From: Symbiobacteriaceae bacterium
GTDB lineage: Bacteria; Bacillota; JAAYKD01; WRDA01
Assembly: GCA_009779515.1 (NCBI GenBank)
Contig: WREE01000013.1
Span: 1-21,384, forward strand
DNA length: 21,384 nt
Direction of reading: 5' to 3'
A model generated the notes under the pieces. It had not been told where the DNA came from, searched no databases, and saw only the letters and a list, made by a program, of their open reading frames with translations. A program made the translations under genes and the position numbers. Of this stretch, positions 7,125 through 14,637 are shown in pieces (positions within the stretch are counted from its first letter, which is position 1; every line of letters begins with the position of its first letter).

Positions 7125-8111
7125 CTAATATGGTTCAACAATATCGACTATCTGAGCCGCCAAACGGCGCTGCATGGTGCCAGGGCGGGCTTTGTAGCGT
7201 AGATGTGGTCCTACCCGGACATCGATATCATCATGAGGGGCACGACCCAGACGCAGGCAGTCTCCCACTTGTAACCCCAGTAACTCCCCTAACGATATTT
7301 CAATAGTGCCCATCTCCACAGCCAAATCCATAGAAGTGGAGGAAAGGTCCTTAAAGATAGCTTCTCGCACCTCCGGATCGTTATTCCCTCCGTGAACAGT
7401 GGCTGAAACCAGGTAACGGGAAGTGAGTTTGGTCATAATCGGTTCTAACACCATATGGGGCAGACAGATATTCATAAACCCTTCACCGGCGCCAACTTGG
7501 GCGGTTAGGGAGATAAGAGCCACCGTTTCGTTAGGAGAGGCGATCTGAACGAACATGGGATTGTTTTCATAAAACTCGATTTTGGGATCAAGCTCAATAA
7601 CATCCCGCCAGACCTCCTTAAACTGCTCCAGAATCCGCTCACAGACTACCATCATTACCGATTGCTCTATTTCGGTAAGGGGTCGAGCTTCTTCGATACC
7701 TACGCCGGGACCACCTAAAAGGCGGTCGATAATCGCGTAAGCCAATCCTAAAGATATTTCCAAAATAGCTGTCCCTTTCAGGGGTGCCAAAGAGAAAACC
7801 ATCATGATGGTGGGGTTTTGCATGGAGTTTAGGAACTCCACGTAAGTCATTTGGTGGTCGATAGCAGCCACCGCTATCTGCACCAGGGTGCGCAGCTGTG
7901 CCGACAGGAGGTTTGAAAGCATACGGGCAAAGTTGTCGTGCATAACTTGGAGCGCCCGCACCTGATCTCGGGAAAATTTGCTGGGTCGTTTAAAATCGTA
8001 GGAACGAATTTTCTCTTCGGCTTTGGCGCTTATCTCTTGGGCGTTAACATTGCCACTTGCCAGCGAGCTAAGTAGGGCATCTATCTCCGCCTGGGTCATC
8101 ATCTCTGCCAT
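7125..8111 (-). CDS. fliM: FliM, flagellar motor switch protein
   Basis: FliM links FliG to FliN/FliY in the C-ring and receives CheY-P. The protein has 328 residues. The N-terminal MTQAEIDALLSSL is the CheY-P-binding peptide. The middle CheC-like domain (about 45-230) contains the family motifs YDFKRPSKFSRDQVRALQ and DRLLGGPGVG. The C-terminal SpoA/FliN-like domain (about 250-325) includes VEMGTIEISLGELLGLQVGD. AAGGGG lies 12 nt upstream of the ATG. fliL precedes and fliY follows, the standard order. Confidence 0.97.
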   Translation of the reverse strand: MAEMMTQAEIDALLSSLASGNVNAQEISAKAEEKIRSYDFKRPSKFSRDQVRALQVMHDNFARMLSNLLSAQLRTLVQIAVAAIDHQMTYVEFLNSMQNPTIMMVFSLAPLKGTAILEISLGLAYAIIDRLLGGPGVGIEEARPLTEIEQSVMMVVCERILEQFKEVWRDVIELDPKIEFYENNPMFVQIASPNETVALISLTAQVGAGEGFMNICLPHMVLEPIMTKLTSRYLVSATVHGGNNDPEVREAIFKDLSSTSMDLAVEMGTIEISLGELLGLQVGDCLRLGRAPHDDIDVRVGPHLRYKARPGTMQRRLAAQIVDIVEPY

Positions 8112-8156
8112 GGATTAGGTACACCCCTTACCACGCCGCAAGGCGCAAATATCTTG

Positions 8157-8660
8157 TTACGATATGACAAATTCTGGGAAGAGAATGGAAACCACTCCAT
8201 AACGAGTTTGGAGGATGCGGTTGACTTGAAGAAGAATATCGGCCATGACTCTATCTAACTCCGGGCCTCTAAGCTCCGTGGAGTTATGACTGCGCAAGAT
8301 AGTATTCACGGCATGCTTAATCTGGTTGTGGTTACTTGCCAGGGTGTTAGGTAAGGTTTCGTCTACCGCTTCCCTTAAGCCAAAAAACGTTTTAACCTTA
8401 ATTTCCGGATAAAGCAAGACCATAGTAAGGCGTACAAAGCGTTTATCGGCTAAGTCTACTGTAACTTCCCCCATGTCGTACTCTTTCAAAACAGCTTGCT
8501 GGGTTAGCGCCGGTGGCTCCGTGCCATTTTCGTTGTTAGCAGCTGTTTCGGAACGGGTTACAAAATAGTAAAAGGCAGTGAAGGAGACGGTGGAGATGAC
8601 TGCGGAGAGAGCGATGATGAGAACTACAGTTAAAACCATGCGGGGAACAGTACTTTTCAT
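8157..8660 (-). CDS. fliL: FliL, basal body-associated stator protein
   Basis: FliL is a single-pass membrane protein that surrounds stator units and supports torque. The chosen start, ATG 8658-8660, gives 167 residues. A GTG three codons earlier is possible, but AGGTG sits at better spacing for the ATG. A membrane helix spans about residues 8-30 (VLTVVLIIALSAVISTVSF). The periplasmic FliL domain follows, with VTVDLADKRFVRLTMVLLYP near the middle and a C-terminal VNRILQTRYGVVSILFPEFVIS. It lies 25 nt downstream of motB. Confidence 0.93.
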   Translation of the reverse strand: MKSTVPRMVLTVVLIIALSAVISTVSFTAFYYFVTRSETAANNENGTEPPALTQQAVLKEYDMGEVTVDLADKRFVRLTMVLLYPEIKVKTFFGLREAVDETLPNTLASNHNQIKHAVNTILRSHNSTELRGPELDRVMADILLQVNRILQTRYGVVSILFPEFVIS

Positions 8661-8685
8661 TGCGCACACCTACCCTTTAAGCAAT

Positions 8686-9468
8686 CTACGGTATCCGGTT
8701 ACTGGCAATAACTATATCGACACGGCGGTTCATTTGACGATTGTTTTCGTTGATATTAGGAACTATCGGACGGTAACGGCTGTAGTAGGAAGGTATCAGT
8801 CGTTCCGAGGCAATCCCTCTGCTCTCCAGGTAGCGCACTACCGCAGCAGCTCGAGCACTGGAGAGAGCCCAGTTATCTGTAAAGTGCGATCCTACCGGAG
8901 GTAGGTCGCAGGTATGGCCTTCAATAAAGAGCACATTGTCAATTTCTAAGAGGCTGGGAACGATTTGGTCGATGATGGCGCGGGCTTCAAGGAGCAGCTC
9001 ATCTGACTCGGACTGAAAGAGAAGAGAGCTGGAGAGACGCACCAGTAAACCTCGTTCGTTAACTCTAAGTTCTGCCTGTTCGGAAACCCCTGCCTCCTCC
9101 AAAATTTGCATGATGAGAGCAAACTCTTCTTCAGTAGGATAAGGAGTCTCGACAATAATATTAGGAGAAGTAGTCTCAACGCTCTCCTCTTGGCTACCCG
9201 CCTCATTTCCGGTGTTGCCGGAGGTGGCGGGAGGTCTAGGATAAGGCAGCACACTCTGAGAACCGGTTAGCACGAAACGGGTGCCGCCGAGTAAAGACTG
9301 GAAAGCATCAGCTAACTGTTGGAATTTGTCTACGTCGGTATTGGACATAGCCATCATCAACACAAAAAAACAGAGCATGTTGGTAACCATGTCCCCATAG
9401 GTGGCAAGCCAACCTGGCGTAGGAGGCGGACCAGGCGGTGGCGAAGCCCCCTTCTTGTTTCTCGCCAT
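8686..9468 (-). CDS. motB: MotB, stator protein with OmpA-like peptidoglycan-binding domain
   Basis: MotB and MotA form the ion-driven stator. The protein has 260 residues. A Pro-rich cytosolic tail (PPPGPPPTPGW) precedes one membrane helix (about 22-42) with the ion-binding Asp26 in TYGDM. The periplasmic part ends in an OmpA-like domain (about 135-255) with FIEGHT, NWALSSARAAAVVRYL and NRRVDIVI. The usual GHTD is GHTC-D here: Cys187 occupies the Asp position and Asp188 follows. Arg206, the partner residue in OmpA-type binding, is kept. The start lies four bases after the motA stop. Ion type (proton or sodium) cannot be read from this sequence. Confidence 0.95.
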   Translation of the reverse strand: MARNKKGASPPPGPPPTPGWLATYGDMVTNMLCFFVLMMAMSNTDVDKFQQLADAFQSLLGGTRFVLTGSQSVLPYPRPPATSGNTGNEAGSQEESVETTSPNIIVETPYPTEEEFALIMQILEEAGVSEQAELRVNERGLLVRLSSSLLFQSESDELLLEARAIIDQIVPSLLEIDNVLFIEGHTCDLPPVGSHFTDNWALSSARAAAVVRYLESRGIASERLIPSYYSRYRPIVPNINENNRQMNRRVDIVIASNRIP

Positions 9469-9472
9469 GGCG

Positions 9473-10273
9473 TTAACTTTCCTCCCCGTACTGACTGTTA
9501 GTTAAGGAATTTCTGGCTTCACCGGAAAGGAAGACCAACAGTTTTTCCTCGATAATTCTGGGGTTCTCCCCTGCTTGCATGGATAATATACCTTCAAGGA
9601 TTAGCTCGTTAAGTAAAAGCTCATCGGCATTGAGCCCGGAAAGTTTAGTGGCAAAAGGGTTTAAGAAAATGTTGGCCATAAGGGTTCCGTAAAGGGTAGT
9701 AATGAGCGCGGCTGCCATGGAGGGACCTAAGTCTTCCACACTACCGGATCCCAAGCTGAGAAGCATACCGACAAGTCCTATTAAGGTTCCGATCATGCCA
9801 AAAGCCGGAGCCAGTGAGCCCCACATAAAGTAGTAGCCTACTATACCTTTGTGCCGTTCGTCCATATACTGCATTTCAATTTCTAAAATGGAACGCACCA
9901 GTTCTGGGTCGGTACCGTCAACTACCAGACGTAACCCTTTTTTCAGAAAGGGGTTGGCGAGCTGCTCGGCTTCGGCTTCCAGAGCTAACAACCCTTCCCG
10001 ACGTGCCTTTTGGGAAAACTCCACGATGGTGCGAATAGTCCCGGCGGTATCTAGCTGCGGGGTAAAAAAAACATATTTGGTGGCTTGAGGTAGCCCTTTA
10101 GTGGTCATCTCCATGGGATAACAAAGCATGGTAGCGAAAAAACTACCGAGAATGGTGATAAAAACGGAGGGTAGATCCAAGTAGGGTGCAATATTACCAC
10201 CGGTAGCCGTGACTATACCGATAGCACACGCTACCCAACAACCTATAAAACCAACAAACGATGCTGCATCCAC
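9473..10273 (-). CDS. motA: MotA, flagellar stator channel protein
   Basis: MotA is the pentameric stator ring that contacts FliG. The protein has 266 residues. Two N-terminal helices lie within residues 5-52 and two more at about 150-210. The cytosolic loop has QKARREGLLALE (about 88-99), which includes the charged residues that meet FliG. The helix motif SLAPAFGMIGTLIGLV carries the conserved Pro156. The start is GTG at 10271-10273, giving the expected MDAASFVGFIG start, with GGGGG 10 nt upstream. A nearby ATG is out of frame. The location between swrD/flbD and motB inside the operon is a clostridial arrangement; in B. subtilis motAB lies elsewhere. Confidence 0.96.
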   Translation of the reverse strand: MDAASFVGFIGCWVACAIGIVTATGGNIAPYLDLPSVFITILGSFFATMLCYPMEMTTKGLPQATKYVFFTPQLDTAGTIRTIVEFSQKARREGLLALEAEAEQLANPFLKKGLRLVVDGTDPELVRSILEIEMQYMDERHKGIVGYYFMWGSLAPAFGMIGTLIGLVGMLLSLGSGSVEDLGPSMAAALITTLYGTLMANIFLNPFATKLSGLNADELLLNELILEGILSMQAGENPRIIEEKLLVFLSGEARNSLTNSQYGEES

Positions 10274-10310
10274 TAATGATCGACCCCCTGCATAATGATT
10301 GAGTCACTGC

Positions 10311-10348
10311 AACTATATATAGTTTAGCCCAGAGGTATTGTTTGCCAA
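10311..10348 (-). promoter_or_regulatory. Possible motA promoter overlapping a 14-bp perfect palindrome
   Basis: On the minus strand TTGGCA (10343-10348) is separated by 16 bp from TAAACT (10321-10326), a moderate sigma-A-like pair. The -10 end overlaps the perfect palindrome AACTATATATAGTT (10311-10324). A start near 10314 would leave a leader of about 40 nt before the motA GTG. The placement suggests separate control of stator genes inside the operon. The palindrome itself is certain; promoter function is inferred. Confidence 0.35.
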
Positions 10349-10353
10349 ATTAA

Positions 10354-10560
10354 CTATTTTTCGGAAAGGTCGCGAATTTCCGGGAAGCAGCGTTTTTTAT
10401 AGGAGATAATTCTTTCCACCAGTTCCTCCGGAGATTCCGCCAGCACCCAGCGCTTACCCGAGGTAAGGGTAACCACGGTATCCGGGGTGGCATCGATGAC
10501 TTCGATAAGTTCGCAGTTGAGAATGAAGGTGGTGCCGTTAAGTCGAGTCACAGTTATCAT
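10354..10560 (-). CDS. swrD: SwrD/FlbD-family small flagellar protein
   Basis: This 68-residue protein starts MITVTRLNGTTFILNCELIE and contains the TPDTVVTLTSGKRWVL core, matching the FlbD/SwrD family found after flgE in Firmicutes and spirochaetes. In B. subtilis SwrD (YlzI) supports motor torque, apparently through stator function, which fits its place just before motAB. No membrane helix or signal peptide is seen. The ATG has an AAGG-type SD about 8 nt upstream. The 79-nt gap before it contains a strong hairpin. Confidence 0.9.
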   Translation of the reverse strand: MITVTRLNGTTFILNCELIEVIDATPDTVVTLTSGKRWVLAESPEELVERIISYKKRCFPEIRDLSEK

Positions 10561-10594
10561 GGAGATACCTTCTTTCGGACACTATTGGGGGTGG

Positions 10595-10622
10595 CCCTGG
10601 GGGAGGGGTTAGTCCCCCAGGG
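10595..10622 (-). other. Perfect 10-bp hairpin between flgE and swrD/flbD, no U-tract
   Basis: CCCTGGGGGA and TCCCCCAGGG are exact inverted complements separated by 8 bases, 17 nt after the flgE stop. In the transcript this forms a very stable G+C-rich stem. C- and A-rich sequence rather than a U-run follows, so a simple Rho-independent terminator is unlikely. An mRNA 3'-end stabiliser or attenuator that sets hook protein above the downstream genes is plausible. Confidence 0.7.
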
Positions 10623-10639
10623 AACGGTTAGATGACAGC

Positions 10640-11983
10640 TTAACGTTTAATGTTCACCAGTTCCTGGAGTATTTCATCCGAAGTAGAGATGACCCGGGCG
10701 TTAGCCTGGTAGCCTCTTTGGGTGATAACTAAGTTGGTAAACTCATAGGCTAAATCTACATTGGACATTTCGATACCGCCGGAAACCACTTTGCCGAAGT
10801 CTCCCGTGTTCGGGATGGCGATAACCACCGCACCGGAGTTGTTGGATTCCCGCCAGGTGGTGTCAGAGAGCTTGGTGAGACCTTCGTCGTTGGGGAAGTT
10901 GGCAAGAGCAATGCGGGCATGCATCCGAGACTCGCCGTTGGAATAGTAAAGAGTCATGACGCCGTTTTCGTCTACTTCCCAGTTGGAAAGATTGCCATAC
11001 TCGTTGCCATTCAGGCGCCTGGCTAAAGCATCGGTTTTGCCGGCTAACTGGGTGAGTTTGCCGAAGTCGATGATGAGTTCCATCTCTTCCGTGAAGCCGC
11101 CCACTCGGAGACCGGCAGTCTCCGGGTCGTCGGGATCACCGTTGCTTAAGGTTACCGTATAGTAGCGCCCTTCACCGGTCTCATCGTAGATAAGCTGACC
11201 GTTGGTATCGAAGGTGAGTTCGATATCCTCGCCGCCATCTATAGCTTCCCAGGGGGAAGCCATGGTCATAACGACCCGCCAGGTAGGATTTTCCGGATCA
11301 GGCTCTTCTGCTTGGAAAAACTCGCACAAGATAGTGTGCCTTTGCCCCAGGCGGTCGTAAACATCCAAGGTTGCCAACCAGTTCTTATCGCGCTCCCCTT
11401 CTTCGTTAGCCTCATTAGGGAGGGTAAGATGATTCAGGTTGCCAAAGATTTCGGCTATGGTGGTAGCCGAGGGTGGGTAGAAGTCGGAGAAAGGAACCTG
11501 AATATCGGTGACGCTGCCAGAGATAGAGCTGTCGTCTTCGGGGTTACTGAGGAGATAACCTTGCAGTCGGTTTCCGGTGCCAGTGTGGACTAAGAACCCA
11601 GCACCATCACGGGTGAAGTTGCCAGCTCGGGTATAAATGAGCTGGGAGCTATCTCCGACCCTGAGGACGAAGAACCCTCTGCCATCTACTGCCATATCCG
11701 ACTTAAAGCCGGTATTTTCAATATTGGAGGCTGACATGTTTTGATCAATGGAGCCTACCCGCACCCCTAAGCCTACTTGCATAGGGTTCATACCGCCTAC
11801 GCCGCCGGCAACCGGTGAAGGGGTGGAGGCAGCACGCATGGATTGGTTATACATTTCCTTAAAAGTAACTCGGGAAGATTTAAAGCCCAGGCTGTTGACG
11901 TTGGCGATGTTGTTACCCACTACGTCCAGACGGGTTTGGTGTGACCTTAAAGCAGCCACACCGGAGAATAGTGAACGAAGAAT
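10640..11983 (-). CDS. flgE: FlgE, flagellar hook protein, apparent AUU start codon
   Basis: FlgE builds the hook, the universal joint of the flagellum. From ATT at 11981-11983 the product has 447 residues and begins (M)LRSLFSGVAALRSHQTRLDVVGNNIANVN, the normal clostridial-type N-terminus. The C-terminus, VDLAYEFTNLVITQRGYQANARV, is the conserved FlgE/FlgG-type end. The variable middle forms the outer hook domains. The frame has a stop at 12017-12019 and no ATG, GTG or TTG before the GTG at 11957-11959. Using that GTG would cut off the first eight residues of the conserved export and coiled-coil region. AAAGGGG ends 9 nt upstream of the ATT. Alternatives are the GTG start, or joining to the overlapping small ORF by a +1 shift. 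Confidence 0.9.
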   Translation of the reverse strand: MLRSLFSGVAALRSHQTRLDVVGNNIANVNSLGFKSSRVTFKEMYNQSMRAASTPSPVAGGVGGMNPMQVGLGVRVGSIDQNMSASNIENTGFKSDMAVDGRGFFVLRVGDSSQLIYTRAGNFTRDGAGFLVHTGTGNRLQGYLLSNPEDDSSISGSVTDIQVPFSDFYPPSATTIAEIFGNLNHLTLPNEANEEGERDKNWLATLDVYDRLGQRHTILCEFFQAEEPDPENPTWRVVMTMASPWEAIDGGEDIELTFDTNGQLIYDETGEGRYYTVTLSNGDPDDPETAGLRVGGFTEEMELIIDFGKLTQLAGKTDALARRLNGNEYGNLSNWEVDENGVMTLYYSNGESRMHARIALANFPNDEGLTKLSDTTWRESNNSGAVVIAIPNTGDFGKVVSGGIEMSNVDLAYEFTNLVITQRGYQANARVISTSDEILQELVNIKR

Positions 11984-12074
11984 GGGAATCGACCCCTTTC
12001 TTGTGGTGGCTCTTTGCTACCTGCTTCAATCGGTCGGCAGGTTTTAGCTCCCTCCAAGAGGTCCAGCTTTTCAT
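11913..12074 (-). CDS. Possible 53-residue ORF overlapping the 5' end of flgE
   Basis: ATG at 12072-12074 follows an AAGGTGG SD and opens a frame encoding MKSWTSWRELKPADRLKQVA and continuing basic (KSHHKKG). It crosses the flgE start one frame away and stops 71 nt inside flgE. I do not recognise the product. The part upstream of flgE could be a real peptide, a regulatory upstream ORF, or an N-terminal piece of flgE displaced by one base: removing one G from the GGGG at 11993-11996 would fuse it in frame to flgE. The portion inside flgE is probably only a shadow frame. Confidence 0.3.
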   Translation of the reverse strand: MKSWTSWRELKPADRLKQVAKSHHKKGVDSHSSFTILRCGCFKVTPNPSGRSG

Positions 12075-12105
12075 AGCCACCTTGCATAATATAAAAGATA
12101 AGACA

Positions 12106-12510
12106 TTAGATGATAATGGCACTGTCGATTTGCGTAAAGAGGTTGTCTTTGAGGTTCTCCTTATCCATAACCGTAATGACCATATTGTTGGTGACACTCA
12201 CCACAAAGGCGGCTTTATCCGAGAGAATTAAGGTCTCTTTGGCACCTTTGCTCCTGGCTTTAACCGTGGCCTCTTGCAGAGCCTGGCGCTCCACCTGGGT
12301 TAAACTAAGCTGTCGTTGCTGCATCCGCTGTAAAGCATGTCCCGAAAAGGTGAGAGCCGCTCCTAGCGGTTGCTGAAGTTGTTGTTGTAAGACAGAGCCA
12401 AAGTCGGCAACAGGGTTTTCTTGAGCCGGTCGGGGAGCCGTGCCGGTAGCAGGGCGAACACCACGCACTTGGGGTTGCATAAAATCTTGGCGTATCCCTT
12501 CGCTAAACAT
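12106..12510 (-). CDS. Flagellar operon protein of the TIGR02530 (flg_new) type
   Basis: This protein lies between flgD and flgE in Firmicutes; its exact role is not established to my knowledge, though its position suggests hook assembly. From ATG 12508-12510 it has 134 residues. GGAGG is 8 nt upstream, so this ATG is preferred over a GTG at 12517-12519 that overlaps the SD. The N-terminal half is Gln/Pro-rich and probably disordered. The conserved C-terminal half reads FSGHALQRMQQRQLSLT, then KGAKETLILSDKAAFVVSV and NMVITVMDKENLKDN, characteristic of the family. No signal peptide or membrane helix. Confidence 0.85.
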   Translation of the reverse strand: MFSEGIRQDFMQPQVRGVRPATGTAPRPAQENPVADFGSVLQQQLQQPLGAALTFSGHALQRMQQRQLSLTQVERQALQEATVKARSKGAKETLILSDKAAFVVSVTNNMVITVMDKENLKDNLFTQIDSAIII

Positions 12511-12523
12511 AATCGGCACCTCC

Positions 12524-13000
12524 TTAGCCGGTGATTTCGGTAATTTCGGAGATGAGGAAGCTCTGTCCGTTGTTCAAGTAGACTTCGGCTTCGCCGTTGT
12601 TGAGGGAAACCGAACGAACAACCCCTTGCACCGCTGGCTCTTCCCCTCGTCGACAGATGACGGTACGACCAATGAGGGTACTGCTTTCGTAAAGCAAGCG
12701 GGAAACAGAACCCATTTCCGCATAGAGCAGCATCGCCAGCAGTTCGTTATTCTCCTCCTGGAGCGCCAATAGTTTGGTCAGGGAAGAGGCGGTATTGGTT
12801 GCTTGTTCCAAGGCGGTAAATTGCGCCATCTGGGAAATAAACTGGTCGTTGTTGATAGGTTCCATAGGGTTTTGGTGAGTAAGCTGTGTCAGGAACAGTT
12901 GTAAAAAATCGTCTTTACCCAAGGTTTTTTTAGGGTCAGCACGTTGATTTACGTCCCGTACTGGAAATAGCTCATCCACTACACTGTTAATATTCGACAT
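12524..13000 (-). CDS. flgD: FlgD, hook-capping protein
   Basis: FlgD forms the scaffold cap on which hook subunits polymerise. The protein has 158 residues, the short form lacking most of the Ig-like insert of enteric FlgD and similar to the Bacillus protein. The family core is clear: KDDFLQLFLTQLTHQNPMEP and NNDQFISQMAQFTALEQ, residues about 28-66. The C-terminal 50 residues form a small beta-rich domain (IGRTVICRRGEE...VYLNNGQSFLISEI). The SD is GGTGG close to the ATG. fliK precedes it after an 80-nt gap. Confidence 0.95.
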   Translation of the reverse strand: MSNINSVVDELFPVRDVNQRADPKKTLGKDDFLQLFLTQLTHQNPMEPINNDQFISQMAQFTALEQATNTASSLTKLLALQEENNELLAMLLYAEMGSVSRLLYESSTLIGRTVICRRGEEPAVQGVVRSVSLNNGEAEVYLNNGQSFLISEITEITG

Positions 13001-13080
13001 GACACCACCGCTTTGTTAAAATTCTTGCCACTTTACCCACTTAGCTATCTTTTAACATGCTACTTACCAAGTTGCTGGTC

Positions 13081-14574
13081 TTAGATGCGTAAGTAAAGGC
13101 GACCTCCCATAAGACCTTGCCACAACTCACCGGCTCGCTGGACGTTAGCAAGAGGAGCTTCTCCCAGCTCACCCTCCAGGGAAGTTACCCTCCTGGGAGC
13201 AGTAAGCTCACCGCTAAAGGTGGCGGTATCGTTACCCTCGCTGCCCACCTGGACATGCAAGCTAGCCAGCGCTAAACCTTGCTGTTGCAGTAAATCGTGA
13301 AGCTCTCCCCTGTTGCTTTCCAAAGCTTCCTTGACAATCTGAGACTGGGTAGCGAAGTAGGCTCTTAGCTCTCCGTTCACCATCTCCATTTTCAAGGTTA
13401 GCTTACCCAAATTCCTGGGGTGTAGCTCAAACTCCAGGGAAGTTACCTCCCCTTCCTGGACGGTTATCCGTCCGGCATCCAGCAAAGCCATCCAGCGTTC
13501 AACCTGAGCCACGACACCGTTAGAGCTTAAAGAGCCAGTGACCAAACGGGGCGAAACCAAGCTGCTCTCTTGTTGGTTTAGTAGCTGCTGGAAGTTCCAC
13601 TCGGTAGCTTCTGCTCGGGACGCTGTCTCCGTTCGCGTCGGAGCTTCGCGACTGCGTCCCCGCAGTGTTGCCAAGGGGTTGCTGCCAGTCTCGCCCTTGC
13701 TCTGAGAGGTAAACCCCTCTTCCCCTTCGGCTAAGCTCTCTCCTTCACGGGAAAGCGGTTCGGCTTCAGCCAGCGTAGCCAAGGGAGCAATTTCTACCCG
13801 CAGGCTATCGACTTCAGCGCCTTTTACCTCCTCCCGGGTTACCAGAGGAGTATTAAGATGCTCCTTTAGAGGAACCGCCACCATTGACAGCTCTGACCAG
13901 GTTGCTCCTTCCCCTGGCGGGACTAACGGTTCCTGTTCCTGAGCCAGACCCCAAGTCGAAAGGGTGGCCTCGCCATGTGTAGCAGCTACTGGCAACTCCG
14001 GCACCATTTCGTCGGTTGGCAGAGTAAACTCTGGTAGTAACTGCCTATTTTCCTCAAGCTCAATCTCCACCGCAGCCACTTCCGGAGCCAGCACTGCTGA
14101 CGTAGCTGAAAGGGTCAGCGCCTCGATCACCGGAGCGCTTTCGGCCTCCATGGCTAGGGTATTGTCCCTGGTTAGAGGGCTTAACATGACCATGGCAGCC
14201 ACCAGGCTTCCTTGCAGCAAGCTCTCCTCTGCAGCCGTCTCTTCCGGGTCACTAGCGGCAACCACCGCGTCACTGCCGGTATCGTTCTCCTTAGCCCGTA
14301 AACCACCCTCGAGGCTGACTACCCCAGCCTCTTTTTCCACTCTCCCTTTTTCCTCCGTCGAGGCTACTCTAGCAGGAGGCGCCTCTTTGACCTCGGGGAG
14401 TATCTCCCCACTATTTTTAACTTTAATAACCGGTTTTTCCCAAGCTGCGGCTTTGTGTAAGCTCTCCTTAAAAGTTACCCCCTCAGGAGAGGCTGGGGGA
14501 GGAAAAGGCATTTCTGATGTTACCGCTAAAGGTGGTAGCAAGTTCCCTAAGCTGCTTAAGTTGGCTATATTCAT
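13081..14574 (-). CDS. fliK: FliK, hook-length control protein
   Basis: FliK is a secreted molecular ruler that stops hook growth and triggers the FlhB specificity switch. The protein has 497 residues. The first 360 or so are low in conservation and rich in Glu, Ala, Leu, Thr and Ser with many prolines, as expected of an extended ruler. The C-terminal hook-length domain (about 370-445) has LEFELHPRNLGKLTLKMEM and NRGELHDLLQQQGLALASLHV, family signatures. The start has a near-perfect SD (AAAGGAGGTGA). The long open frame on the opposite strand is a shadow of this gene's codon bias. Confidence 0.93.
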   Translation of the reverse strand: MNIANLSSLGNLLPPLAVTSEMPFPPPASPEGVTFKESLHKAAAWEKPVIKVKNSGEILPEVKEAPPARVASTEEKGRVEKEAGVVSLEGGLRAKENDTGSDAVVAASDPEETAAEESLLQGSLVAAMVMLSPLTRDNTLAMEAESAPVIEALTLSATSAVLAPEVAAVEIELEENRQLLPEFTLPTDEMVPELPVAATHGEATLSTWGLAQEQEPLVPPGEGATWSELSMVAVPLKEHLNTPLVTREEVKGAEVDSLRVEIAPLATLAEAEPLSREGESLAEGEEGFTSQSKGETGSNPLATLRGRSREAPTRTETASRAEATEWNFQQLLNQQESSLVSPRLVTGSLSSNGVVAQVERWMALLDAGRITVQEGEVTSLEFELHPRNLGKLTLKMEMVNGELRAYFATQSQIVKEALESNRGELHDLLQQQGLALASLHVQVGSEGNDTATFSGELTAPRRVTSLEGELGEAPLANVQRAGELWQGLMGGRLYLRI

Positions 14575-14637
14575 TTTCTCACCTCCTTTCGTAGCCTACA
14601 GTCTGTATAAATTGGGTGTTTTCTTTGTTAGTGAGAA

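Noticed and set aside
10595..10622. Calling the flgE-swrD hairpin a Rho-independent terminator
   Set aside because: No T-run follows the stem on either strand, and the operon clearly continues downstream.
13015..13056. GTTAAAA and TTTTAAC inverted repeat in the fliK-flgD gap
   Set aside because: Arms are only 7 bp, A+T-rich and 28 bases apart; too weak to call a structure or operator.
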